60,529 bases of DNA from Cladosporium sp. IMV 00045 (Eukaryota; Ascomycota; Dothideomycetes; Cladosporiales; Cladosporiaceae), in assembly GCA_001931905.2 (NCBI GenBank), contig MSJI02000924.1, positions 141,480 through 202,008 on the forward strand, written 5' to 3'. Shown one piece after another: positions 18,749 through 29,237 of the stretch. A program made the position numbers and the translations under genes. Under the pieces are notes generated by a model. It saw only the letters and a list, made by a program, of their open reading frames with translations, was not told the DNA's origin and did not search any database. How positions within the stretch are numbered: the first letter of the stretch is position 1; each line of letters opens with the position of its first letter.

Positions 18749-20165
18749 ATGGATCCCATCGACCTGACCGACGAGACTGCCTTTGCATATACTGCTCCAC
18801 TGAAAACTCTACCGGAAGCTCTGCCGGAAGCTTTACCGAAAGCTCCATCGAACACGGGATAGGACATCGTGTTTCCTCGGAACAAGCGGTCGCATAAGAC
18901 GGCGACGCTTGAGCACGGCAATCTCAAAGGCAGTCTTTTGGCGGCTGCGATCAAGAAGTTGCCGAGATGGCGACAGGGCTTTGAACTCGGACCGAAATGG
19001 TTTACCGACGTCGATGTCATGCTGCTATATAAGATGGATGTCGAGAAAATCTCGGTTATTTCAACGGATTGAACTTTCGCGACAGACAGACTATGCCGGG
19101 ATATATAAGCCGAATGGTTCTTGTTCGGAACTCGCACTACTCGAAGGACACCGGGAGTACGCTGTCTCGGTGTTTACGTGAAGAAGGCGCAAAAATTTAC
19201 GACTGATATCCCTACGCTTATTGCGTTCATGGAATTTTCAGCTCGTCAAGGATTACTTCGACAAGCCTGAGTCCTTCAATGATCGCCGCACCAACGGTCG
19301 AGTATCTTCTTCGAACTGGGGGAAGGAGCTCGAGAAGGCATGCGTTGACGCAGAAATGGCATTGTATCGGGACAAAGCCAATATGCAATCCCTCATCACG
19401 TTCTTCTGGACTATATTGCGCGCTCTTGACGCAACCATCCAACCATGGCAGCCCGGAGAGAATGCATTCGAAGCCAACCCACAGCTCAAGGATACCGCAC
19501 ATCCCATCTGCAAATGCCTGCCTCAATTCTGGAACGCGGGATTCAGTTTCAAAGATCCCAAAAATATGAGGCAGTATGCAGATTTACGCTGGACGATTTG
19601 GTGTCGCGCACATGCCCGCATCGAACGAGTCGTATGGCCACCCGCAAGGTTTTTTGCAATTTCCACTGGCAAGGTGACATTCGATGAGTGGATCAACATC
19701 GTACCGGCCTGCGATAACAAAGTATTTGATCAACAGCCATGGCGCAAATCATTCTGCAGCTACCTCTGTGGGAACGGCCACGATGGCTGTATCGGTCTGA
19801 TGTGCACGACATACGAAACACTCAAACGCTCCTGTGAGCGCACTCTCTGCCACACACACGCTGCTTCTCACTCAGACGATCATCCGCCGCCCACACCATG
19901 TATCTGCGACGCCGGCAGACTTTCAGGGAAACCATGCATCATGAACAGGACGCATCTCGACTTCAAAGCCATGAAGTCGGACTTCCAACACATATTCGAA
20001 CCGATCGTGGCCAGCGGGCAGCTCTCCACTTGTCCGATTTGCTGTCAGCATGTCACCGTCGTCGGCTCTCTCCTTGAACATTTCGAACAATCAAGCTAGT
20101 ACGCCTTCGTCGAACGCATGAACGACCAGCACGGCTGTTGCCTTCGTTTCGATCCAGGCCGTTAA
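18749..20165 (+). pseudogene. Array copy A, His-Me finger-like zinc protein (degenerate)
   Basis: First long copy of a repeated family. An opening frame at 18749 (MDPIDLTDETAF) stops at TAG after 37 codons; a further open stretch runs 18869-19072. Homology to copy E appears around 19180-19225 (GVYVKKAQ, DIPTLIAFMEF). The main open frame is 19221-20099 with FQLVKDYF, RTNGR, PWQPGENAF, WCRAHARIE, FDEWINIVP, CGNGHDGCIGLMC, CICDAGRLSGKPC and CPICCQHV. An in-frame TAG at 20097-20099 interrupts the C-terminal finger, which continues as AFVERMNDQHGC to a TAA at 20163. The would-be catalytic His of SHLC is Tyr (SYLC), and the Asn position is Ser. Probably inactive even where open. Confidence 0.72.
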
Positions 20166-20261
20166 GGGGCGAACGGTTTGTGCAATTTCGATCGCTTCGC
20201 ATGATTACCGACCATCTGCGCCATTTAGCTCCAACATCGTCGCCGAACATCACTACCCGAC

Positions 20262-20453
20262 ATCTGCATTTGCGACGCCGGAAGAATCTCAGGACAACAG
20301 TGTATCATGGACAGGACGCACCTTGGATTCCAAGCCATGAAAACAGACTTCAACGAAATTTTCGAATCGACCTCAGCTAGTGGATACCTCTTTGCCTGTC
20401 CAGTCTGTCTTGACCATTTAATAGAACCGTTTGGTGACTTCGCCTATTTCTAA
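20262..20453 (+). pseudogene. Array fragment B, C-terminal piece
   Basis: A 63-codon open stretch reads ICICDAGRISGQQCIMDRTH, then a helix and CPVCLDHL. This aligns with the C-terminal part of copy A (CICDAGRLSGKPCIMNRTH ... CPICCQHV). The rest of the gene is missing. It lies directly upstream of copy C, so the junction joins a C-terminal fragment to the middle of the next copy. This looks like a deletion or unequal recombination between tandem units. Confidence 0.7.
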
Positions 20454-20472
20454 CCTTACAACTTCTACATTC

Positions 20473-21415
20473 ATGCTCAACGGGCCGTTCACCGAGGCCT
20501 TCGATCTCGTCTCGCGAGACTGGGACAAACCAGGCTACGATTCTGAAGATTTCCGCACCAATGCTCGTCACGCAAACGCGAGATACCCTGCCAAAGAAAC
20601 ACGCATGCGTCGAAGCCCAAATGGAGATGTACTTCGACTCTGCCACTCAGGACTTCTTGATCACGATGTTCTTTGTGCATATCCGCGATATTAACGCATC
20701 CACTCAGCCATGGAAACCTGGTGAAAACGCATTCGACAAAAACCCACAGTGGGGGAACACCGACCACCCAATTCATCAATGCCTGCCGGCATACTGGTCA
20801 GTAAATTTCATTCCAGCCGTCGCACAGAAAAAGACAAAGTCTTGTCGGTTCGCACTCTTGGTCTGGTGCCGCGGTCACGATCGAATTGAACAAATCGACT
20901 GGGCAGCCTCGAAGTGTTTCGCTCTAGCAGTAGGGCTTTACTCTTTCGATGAATGGATCAATATCGTGCCAGGCAACGATAAGGCCGTCGGTATCCAACA
21001 GCCCCGGCATGAGTTGCAAGGGAGTCACCGTTGTGGAAACGGTGCGCCGGGCTGCATTGGGGTGTCATGCGTGACTATGGAGGGTCGTCGGTTCAACAAC
21101 GTCCGCGATGCAGACCACTTCCACGGCAAGTACTTCTCAACCGATGAATGCATCTGTGATGCTGGGCGCATATGTGGCTAAAGCTGCATCATGGATAGAT
21201 CACAATACAATTTCAAGGACCTCGCCAACAACTTCACGGATGTCTTCGCCCCGATCCTTGCAAGTGGAGAATTGCAATGTTGCCCGATATGCGGAGTGCA
21301 CGTCACTGGAATCACAACGCGAGTCGAATGCTTCTCTCCGTCGACATTCGATGCCTTCATCGAACATATGAACGACAAGCATGGCTTCTCTCTTCGAAGG
21401 GACTATGGCAGATGA
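20473..21415 (+). pseudogene. Array copy C, His-Me finger-like zinc protein (degenerate)
   Basis: It begins at LNGPFTEAFDLVSRD, equivalent to the middle-N-terminal part of copy E; the first ~75 residues of the family are absent. The frame shifts by one register near 20585-20605, then stays open through HACVEAQMEMYFD, STQPWKPGENAF, FDEWINIVPG, SHRCGNGAPGCIG and FNNVRDADH. An in-frame TAA at 21179-21181 falls in AGRICG-stop-SCIMDR. The same frame continues to 21415 with CPICGVHV and FIEHMNDKHG. The presumed catalytic His (SHRC) and Asn (FNNVR) are retained, so the fold was functional until lately or has simply not lost these sites. Confidence 0.72.
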
Positions 21416-21938
21416 TCACATCATCCGCGGCTCAAGTCATCCGCATGTCACAATAATCACGCATAAGCTTCGCTACCAACGAGCATCGACTATTACCGCC
21501 AACCAACAATTACGACAATCGCCTATGCCCATTTGCTCTCCTCCACAACCAACAAACGCGACAATTTCACCAAGCATCACTTTCAGTCGATATAGCTACA
21601 TGTTTGTGACAAGCTGGACGCCATCCGTATCAGCATGTCAGACACTCGATCGGCTCGCTTGCCTGGCATACATAATAAGAGATCATCTTTATCTACACAG
21701 GGAATATGTGGAATCGAGTGGCAGTGAATACAATGTACCTATTGACAACAGTATGTAATCGTAACAATGAAATCGTTGGCAACAATTTTAGTGCGAACAT
21801 CGGGTCCGTAAATGAGGTCCTAAAATGGAGTGATGTATGTTTCCTACAGTCCACCTGAAGTTGCTATATTACGCCAGAACGAAACTTTATACTATTTTGC
21901 AAACATGTCAATGGTTTAATAGCATTGTCAAATCACTA
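21416..21938. other. Spacer between array copies
   Basis: AT-richer than the copies. I see no gene and no clear homology to the array family until about 21939. Confidence 0.35.
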
Positions 21939-22022
21939 TGGCGTAATCTTAGCTATGCAATTTATCGATGCCTACCGCCATTCTGGAGACCCGCCTTCGA
22001 CCCGAATCTCGACCCAGGCACG
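21939..22022 (+). pseudogene. Array fragment D, short relic
   Basis: About 28 codons read LWRNLSYAIYRCLPPFWRPA and on to FDPNLDPG. They align with copy E (WRDPSHLIYKCLPPFFKPEF, then NPDRPPKG) and with copy C (HQCLPAYW). No homologous sequence is evident on either side. It is a relic of a further copy lost by deletion. Confidence 0.6.
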
Positions 22023-22196
22023 ACAGCTACAACTCAATCTATCTGACATGATCTTGCCAGACGTCGTTTCTCACAGCAATAAAACATCGGAGACTGCAAC
22101 GCCGCAGTTCAGTCGTCCCAAAAGCCCACATTGGTCAAGGCGATTTTTATACTACCTGTGGCTGCAAGCTTTGAAACTTCCTCAGCATTACTGTGA

Positions 22197-23434
22197 TTGC
22201 GATGTGACCCTGCTGTATGTGAGCTAGATGCCAATCGCGTCCCCGCACCTTTGATGGTCCATGCTGCCGGCGACCTCATGCTGAAAGCCATGCAAGCTCG
22301 CGGCTTCTTGCACGGAACACGTCGCATCGTAAAGATACCCAACGAGCGAGTACAGAGACATACCGTCTACGGGCACCGAGCGCAGGTCATCGTTGAGGAG
22401 CTTCCGACGCTTCTTCGGTTCTTGGAAGACGAACCGCCCATGGCATCGACGCTCTAAACTGCCGACGGATTGCCCGCCTTCCCAATTTATGATGAAACCA
22501 CTTCAACGTACATTCTCGATTCGCCTGCCGGTGAGACGTTTAATCTCGTTTCACAGTACTTCCACATCCAGAACATCTTGCATGGAAAGCGTACCAACGG
22601 CAAGAGCAAACTTGAACCAAATGCGTGCATCGAGGCTCAATGCAGTGCTACCATGATTATACTCTATAACAGTCTTTGATCACTGTCTTTTGGTTCGGAC
22701 TACGTGCACTCGATGCGTCTACGAAGCCGTGGAAGCCTGGCCAGAATGCATTCGTCGTCAATCCCTGATGGCGTGATCCTAGTCACCTAATCTACAAATG
22801 CCTGCCCCCGTTCTTCAAACCTGAATTCAACCCAGATCGTCCACCCAAGGGCATCTACTCGCGCGTCGGATGGAAGATTTGGTGTCGCGCACATAACCGG
22901 ATCGAGAAGGTCGATTGGCTAATGGCTAAATTCTTCGGCATGGTGACTGGCATGTACTCCTTCAAAGAATGGATTAACCTGGTACCAGATACCGGACATC
23001 AGGTCTGTAGCCAGCAACCGTGGCGTGAGAAGCAAGCCAGTCATCTCTGCGGAAACGGTGCCGACGGCTGCATTGGATTGATGTGCGTGATCATGGAATT
23101 GCGTAGACTCAACTATGCTCGCATCGCGGATCACACGCACGCCAAATCTAACCCGGACGACGACTGTATCTGCGAAGCCGGTCGTCTCACCGGCCATCCA
23201 TGCCTCATAGAGAGACCGTCTCTCAACTTCAAAAGACTGTGTGATGAGCTTTTCAACATTGTCGATCCAATCCTTTCAAGCCAAGCGCTGGCGCACTGTC
23301 CGAATTGTTCTCAGCATGTGATAAACATCGACAAACTCAACGCCTGCTTCGACAACCGGACCCAAAATGCGTTCATCATGCACATGAACGAGAAGCATGG
23401 GTGTCTTCTTCGCCGTGACTCGGGCAGATATTGA
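22197..23434 (+). pseudogene. Array copy E, His-Me finger-like zinc protein (degenerate)
   Basis: The most complete copy. Frame 0 from 22197 contains VPAPLMVHAAGDLMLKAMQA and LPTLLRFLEDEP, hits TAA at 22455-22457, and continues in the same frame as FPIYDETTSTYILDSPAGET. The frame then shifts near 22660-22677, and a TGA lies at 22766-22768 (NP-stop-WRDP). From there to 23434 it is open: WCRAHNRIEKVDW, YSFKEWINLVP, ASHLCGNGADGCIGLMC, LNYARIADH, CICEAGRLTGHPC, CPNCSQHV and HMNEKHG. The His and Asn of the His-Me pattern are intact here. Three lesions upstream make a full-length product impossible unless an unrecognised intron exists. The 3' half could still be expressed from an internal ATG at 22922. 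Confidence 0.72.
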
Positions 23435-24171
23435 AGAACACCAGCATCCCTTTCAATTTGCTCTAGTACGCTTTCGCCCGATTCAACATTGATCATCTTG
23501 AACGACAATCGATTCACACCAACAATGCCTGTCACGTACCTAGCATTCGCTTTTACACCTCGACATCTCACGCTCCGATCAATACCAGCCAGCCTCTGCT
23601 CGCAACAACGACGGCTCCTCTTTCGACGACGGCTTCGCATTCAACAACGACGGTCGCTTCTCTTTCAACAACAATTGTTTCGCTTTCGACAATAGCTTCG
23701 TTTTCAACAATCGCTTACCATTCATCAGGAATTTGCTTTCATATAGCGATAACTTGAGGACATCTTTTTTCTGATGGAGAGCGTGGGACGGGGAACGAAT
23801 GCTTCAACTAAGATGTATTTGATTATCGAGATATGTAACTGTATATGACAATAACATGAATCCACGTCCCCTGGAACCGCACTAGCTCCCGGTGTTTATG
23901 TTGGCACTTGATTCATTCTGTTCTCATAGAGTTTCATGGCAATAACCAAGTTAGAATGCATTTGAAACCCAACAGTTCAGCAAAAGCTTTTCAGGACCGG
24001 GGGCTTCGCTTAAGGCAATTGTGATAAAGGAGTGTATTTATTCAGTTATGATAGAAGCTATCTCATACAATTACGGGCTCTGTTGTGCCTGTGTGTCATA
24101 GGATTTCTTTGATTCCTTGTTCGTGACTGCCTGAATATTCAGGACGATTCATGATCCTCAAGCTAGGGAAA
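23435..24171. other. Spacer with degenerate TTC/AAC-rich minisatellite
   Basis: From about 23590 to 23720 an imperfect repeat of CAACAACGACGG-CTCTTTCGACGACGG type recurs about every 24 bases, alternating TTTC and AACAA blocks. It gives Phe/Asn/Asp-rich or Ser/Thr-rich reading in different frames. No gene start or recognisable protein was found. The remainder, to 24171, is AT-rich and probably includes the 3' end of the But2-domain gene. Confidence 0.45.
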
Positions 24172-25764
24172 TTAGCAAGAGGTGACATAGAGACCGAGTG
24201 GACTCGGATTCCAGTCTTGGAAGAAATTGAGACTAAGCCCGCCCTGGGAAGAAAGCTCGAATGACTGAGTCTCGCCAGCCTTGCACTCCTGCGTAGCAAC
24301 GACATAGCTGTTGCCAGGCTGCAAATCAATCGTGCCGAGGTCCTTATCAGCGGATGGAGCATTGCTGTAGGTGGTCTCCTGGCTAGCGGAACTGCTCAGC
24401 TCGCTGCAGCTAAGGCTGCCAGATCCGCTATACTCGTAGTTGGATGTTTCAAGATCTTCCTTCTTTGGGAAGAGGAAGATAACGGAGCACTTCTTTCCTT
24501 CGTAATCACTGGGGATATCGAAGTTGAAGATAGTGTTGGTGGTGGAGTTGATTTGGCCATTGTAGCTAGTGCCGAAAGCAGTGTCCGGCTGGTCCGAGGA
24601 GACAGGGGTAATAAGATGCGGGGTTTGATAGCTGCCACTGAGGGAAGTCTGGCAGGCAGAGCCACTAGAAGTACCAGATGGTTTGGCGGTAGAAGCAGCC
24701 TCAGAGCTGGCCGAAGAATATGCCGCTGGGGCGGTACTTTGCGGTGCTGGGCTGGTCTGAGCGCTGCCGACAGATGACTTCATCTGGCTGGTTTCAGGTT
24801 TCGACTGGCTAGTAGCGACTACGGGTTGTGATTGGGAGAGCGACTCCGCGGGTACAGATTGCGTTTCGCTATTGGAAGCCGGAGGAGACGGCTTCTGGGA
24901 GCCTACACCGGCAGGTGGTGTGTATTTGCCACCAGCAGGCTTTGTAGATGCGGCCGGAGCGGAAGAAGGTCCCTTGGAGTCGTAACCAGCCGGTGCGGTT
25001 GATTGCTCGCCCGCAGGTTGCGTGGAGGCAGCGGGGGCGGAGGAAGAAGGTCCCTTAGATTCGTACCCAGCTGGTGCGGTTGATTGCTCGCCCGCAGATT
25101 GCGTGGAGGCAGCGGGGGCGGAGGAAGAAGGTCCCTTGGATTCGTACCCAGCGGGCGCAGTCGACTTGTCGCCAGCGGGTTGCGAAGAAGCAGCCGGGGC
25201 CGAGGACGAAGGTCTCTTAGATTCGTACCCGGCTGGTGCGGTCGACCTGCCGCCGGAAGGTTGCGTGGAAGCGGCTGAGGCAGGAGCAGAAGAACTCACT
25301 CCATCTCCACCACCACCGTTGCTTGAGCACTTGCCATCGGAGGATGAGAGCTTGACCTCTACGCAATCTTTCTGGCCGTCAACAGGCTTGGTGTAAATGT
25401 TGTACTCGCCCTTGTCGGCACCGCAGGCGTAGAATGCGTTACTGCCGTTGTACTCAACCTCACCTTGTCCAGAGATTGAGAAGCCTTCGGTGGGCTGAGC
25501 TCCCGAATCACATTGGAATTGTGTGGTAGGTGGCGTCAAAATGCAGCCGCGGCCGTTCGAATCAGTGATTCCGCCATTGTTGATGCAGTAGGTTGCGGGT
25601 TCGTAGCCCCCACCGATGCGGTTCTGACCATCACCGAGCTGGCCGACCATGCCGGATTGCTCTCCAGAGGCCTTGAGCTGGAAGCAGCATCCATCCTGCC
25701 CTCTGGGCAGGACTCGAGCAGAAGCGCCGCCCGCGAGAGCGAGCGCGGTGATGTAGAAATACAT
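24172..25764 (-). CDS. Secreted But2-domain protein with 27-residue repeats
   Basis: Extracellular or wall-associated protein of 530 residues. I chose the internal ATG at 25764 because it opens a clear signal peptide (MYFYITALALAGGASA, then RVLPRG); the frame is open 132 codons further upstream without one. A Cys-containing N-terminal domain of ~140 residues is followed by a Ser/Thr/Pro/Ala-rich linker with about five copies of a 27-residue unit built on STAPAGYESKGPSSSAP. The linker is likely heavily O-glycosylated. The C-terminal ~150 residues (from SLSGSYQTPHLITPVSSDQP to LGLYVTSC) match the fungal But2 C-terminal domain, which is common in secreted proteins of unclear function. Repeat number is expected to vary between strains. 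Confidence 0.88.
   Translation of the reverse strand: MYFYITALALAGGASARVLPRGQDGCCFQLKASGEQSGMVGQLGDGQNRIGGGYEPATYCINNGGITDSNGRGCILTPPTTQFQCDSGAQPTEGFSISGQGEVEYNGSNAFYACGADKGEYNIYTKPVDGQKDCVEVKLSSSDGKCSSNGGGGDGVSSSAPASAASTQPSGGRSTAPAGYESKRPSSSAPAASSQPAGDKSTAPAGYESKGPSSSAPAASTQSAGEQSTAPAGYESKGPSSSAPAASTQPAGEQSTAPAGYDSKGPSSAPAASTKPAGGKYTPPAGVGSQKPSPPASNSETQSVPAESLSQSQPVVATSQSKPETSQMKSSVGSAQTSPAPQSTAPAAYSSASSEAASTAKPSGTSSGSACQTSLSGSYQTPHLITPVSSDQPDTAFGTSYNGQINSTTNTIFNFDIPSDYEGKKCSVIFLFPKKEDLETSNYEYSGSGSLSCSELSSSASQETTYSNAPSADKDLGTIDLQPGNSYVVATQECKAGETQSFELSSQGGLSLNFFQDWNPSPLGLYVTSC
24935..25265. repeat. 81-bp coding tandem repeat
   Basis: About four to five in-frame 81-bp units lie within the But2-domain gene. 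The motif on this strand is GGTCCC-TTGGA-TTCGTACCCAGC followed by GGTGCGGTTGATTGCTCGCC and GTGGAGGCAGCGGGGGCGGA. The two central units are nearly identical while the outer ones diverge, which indicates recent unequal exchange in the middle. Confidence 0.8.
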
Positions 25765-27600
25765 TCGGAAAGACTGGAAAATGATCTCCGATCGAAGCGA
25801 GCGAATCGTGTAAAGTAAGTCGACAGTAACCAAATGAATGGGACTGAAGTTGGTGGGAGAAGAATCAACAAGGTGGCTTAGAAGTCTGATTTTATATGCA
25901 CTTCGGAACTGCTGGCCGTTGCGAGGAAACCCGTTCGTCTGGTTATTGTCTGAAAATAGAAACCAGCAGCATCGCGATCGTACCTTGCGATCAAGCCAGA
26001 CATGAAGGTGTTCTACCCACAAAAGTAAGCCTAGAACCTGTTGATCATTGCCATCATTGCCATTGTGTGGATAATAAGCAAGGCGAATCTGGTAGAGAAC
26101 GGAAGCACAGCTGAACTCACGTGTTTGCCGCGCACGATCACCCAACGGCCTCCACACCACGCAATTGGATGTTGGGGTGTGTCTATAGGCACAAGGAATG
26201 ATGTATCGCTCGAAGAGGGAATGAGATCAACAGGTACACGTCAAATGTTCCTGGGCCGCGTGCGGCTCGGTCGGGGACATGACGTTTCTATCTCTCCACA
26301 AGAGCTGCAAACTGGTTTCGAGGATCGGTGATTTTTGTTGCGTATTATTGAAGCCCAGCATGGTGCAGGCAAGAAGACGTGTGCGAGTAGGATCCCAAAG
26401 AGGCCGCTATCGACTGTTCCCAGCGAATTGTTAACCCCAAGTTGTGCAACACAAATGAGCCGATTGACGAGGCAAGTACTGGGACATTGTGACAGAGTCT
26501 ACGCGATCCAGGAGATTTGTTCACTCGTTTCTAGTAACGTGACAGAGCAATCAGTAGCCATTCGTGCCGCTGACGTCCGGATCTGTGGCCGACAGAGTAG
26601 GGAGACAGCTTGTGAGGCTGTGAGCAAGTTCCTTGCTTGGGAGTGGTCCGGATGATGGCGGCTGTTTTCGCTGCGCTTTGCGCCCTCGCGTTCATGCTCG
26701 CGATGTCCAACAACAGACGCGGCGAAGTTGCGCGTAATGTACGTACCGAGTGATAGAGTTAAGGAGGCTTCGTCAACTTGTGGAGTCGAAATAAGCTCGA
26801 TCCAACAACCTTCGACGTTGAAGCTTGACGTGGGGAAGCGTGACATTCAAAATTACCTTCGCACTAGCGACCCAATGACGAAGTGACATCTGCCTTTTCC
26901 GTTGTTCTCGACAAAAATGATGCCTGATCGAATCGCCAATAGTAATCACATCCCTTCGTCCGGGTCTCGCCGGAAATGGTCCCTCGAGGCTTGAACGCCG
27001 ACGAAAGGCTTCAATCGAAAGCTTGATTTTCCTCTAAATGCCGCAATATTGAATCGATCGTTTTACCTTCTCTTAGTCATGAAGGTACACATGGGAAGCC
27101 CATTCGGCTAACAGGAAGGAGCTGCGATGACGACTGATATCCGGTGGTCTAAGTCTGTGTAATGGGGATGATAGTGCTTTGTCAACGTTAGCTCTAGATT
27201 CAGATATAAGTTTGACCTGTTGTTCGTATGGAAACCCGGATATGCACTGGTACAACAGGCAGACAGATCGTCGAAGCAAGGCTTAATGTGCCGTTTCTAT
27301 TTCAGGAGCAATGCATACGACTGACAATAATAACATTGAACTTCTGCTAGAGCGAGCCAAGATCACAACAAAATAAAAGATAAATAAGCCAGATGAAATC
27401 AGAGAGCGACGTACGATGTTGAGCGTTCGATGTACATTCGTTGACTAATTCATGACTCTATGTCTTCATTTCTCGCACTTCGATCGTATCACATACTCTC
27501 TGAACTACTTAGACTAATAGAAGACGATAACGGTGATCGATCCGTCTTGATATATGGACTGACCTGCGCCAACACATCAATAGTAAACATTTGATCCTAG
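25765..27600. other. Intergenic, no gene seen
   Basis: Upstream side of the But2-domain gene, then about 1.5 kb without convincing coding sequence. The frames here are short and unlike known proteins. Composition is ordinary to about 27600. Confidence 0.35.
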
Positions 27601-27639
27601 AATTGTCCTTTCTCCACCTCCGGCGCCTATTCCTTCTTG

Positions 27640-28125
27640 ATGACCTCGCTATCCATTCCAGGGAACATAATAAGATCACCCTGCTTGCTGAATCTTCCAA
27701 TCACTATAGGAGTCTCGTACAGTCTTCCTTCTCATACTAACTATTCTTTACCTACTCCAGAATTCACTTCCATAGTTCCCCTATTAGACTTAATATGCAC
27801 GAAAGCCTCTATTATAAATATCTAGTCGCTTTATAATTCATTATCTATCTTATTCTACTACTCTTTTATGATTCCCTCGCTATCTACTCGAGCAATAACA
27901 TTCTTTATAAGCTTCCCAATAGTCGTCAGCTTCTAGTGTAGTCTGCTATGGACCCTATTATCAATCTTACGCTCTACTTCCGCCTAGACGAGCCTCTGAT
28001 TAAGGTCGTTAACACTCGTATAGGCGCTACTACCTTTATAAAACTTTAAAGATATTACGCTTAATATCTCTAGTTAGCTCGCCTAAAACGTTAAACCGCT
28101 ATGGCTCTTAGCTAGCTCGAAGGGT
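27640..28125. repeat. RIP-like mutated block
   Basis: TA is strongly enriched (CTATCTTATTCTACTACTC and the like) and CA/TG reduced compared with the flanks, with stops in all frames. The effect is weaker than at 1-600: some CA and TG remain, mainly on the left side. It probably marks a fragment of an old transposon that was mutated and then left. The element type cannot be recognised. Confidence 0.5.
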
Positions 28126-29237
28126 TCCTTGGGCCTCCCTTTCTCGTCTGGGCTTCGATACGTTGTGATTCTGAAGCGTGTTTGCGTCGCACTTAGAGTA
28201 GTTCGATTGACCTTTTCCCTAGGCGAGGCCTTTTCTTTGATCGAAGAATCCGGTTTCGTAGGCTGTTCGTCGCCGATGAGCTGGGCCCCAAAGTCAGGGG
28301 GGTTGTCAGCGTCTTGGTAGTGTGGATTTCATTTGATTTCCTTGTGCATCCACCTAATCATCTCGTGGCGAAATTGAAAGTCTTGTTGTGATGCTCATAT
28401 GAGGACAATCGGCGAGCTTGCGCACTGCTTGGTTGTCGATTTGCTGCAAAATGGCATCGTGTATGTCCTCGTATGCGTAATATTTCTGGCCCATAACACC
28501 CACCTCCCATGCCCTCCTCTGTTCTCCTCTCGCTTCACGGGGGACACCAGGCTCCTAGACTAGTGTCTCTTGGAAGCGCTGCCGGAGCCAGAACCGAACG
28601 TCAGTCCAATCAAGATTGGAGAGGTTGAACATCCGGATGTGATCCCGCGCGCTCAATTCATTCTTCGGATGCGGCAAAGACCACAAGAATTCCCTCGTAG
28701 CTTCCGGTTGGTATCCCCGCGCCGCATCTGGGTCGATGTTCTTGGAGTTGGGCATCTTCTGTGGGTGGTCAGGCGTATGTTAGAGGCTGAACTTGGACAG
28801 AGTCCGGCGAGCGAGGAAGGCTTGTAAAAATCGCGGGCGGCGTTGATGGTTGATTTGGCTAGATGGGCGCCGGTTTTGTCTGCCTTGAAAGCAGCCGCAG
28901 TTGTAGGCGGCGATGGTGGCGATGGTGGCGACCAGGTCGAGGACGTTGAGTTCGTCGCCGAAACGATGCCGGCGGCGTAGACGGTCAGGACTTCCTAGAA
29001 AATGCCGCGGATGAACAGCATCACGACGGAGGTGCTGTAAGGTGAATTCATCAGTATTTGGAATCCTCGATGTGGTCCAAGGCAATTACATGTCGGGTCA
29101 CCCAACTTGAAGAAAAGTGCATTTGTGAATCAAAGTTTGATGGAGTTTTCATATTGGCATTCACCAAACGTCACTTTTCTAGGCATTGAACAATCAGAGA
29201 AAGAGACGACGAACAACAGCAAGGCAGTTCAATCATC
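28126..29237. other. Uncertain region, possible small minus-strand gene
   Basis: Two minus-strand frames, 29085-28780 and 28755-28555 (MPNSKNIDPDAARGYQPEAT...), have fungus-like codon use, and a CACAG acceptor-like site precedes the second. I could not find a donor that joins them in frame and do not recognise the products. Treat as unresolved. Confidence 0.2.

Noticed and set aside
25022..25396. Acidic repeat protein on the plus strand
   Set aside because: Antisense reading of the 81-bp repeats of the But2-domain gene.
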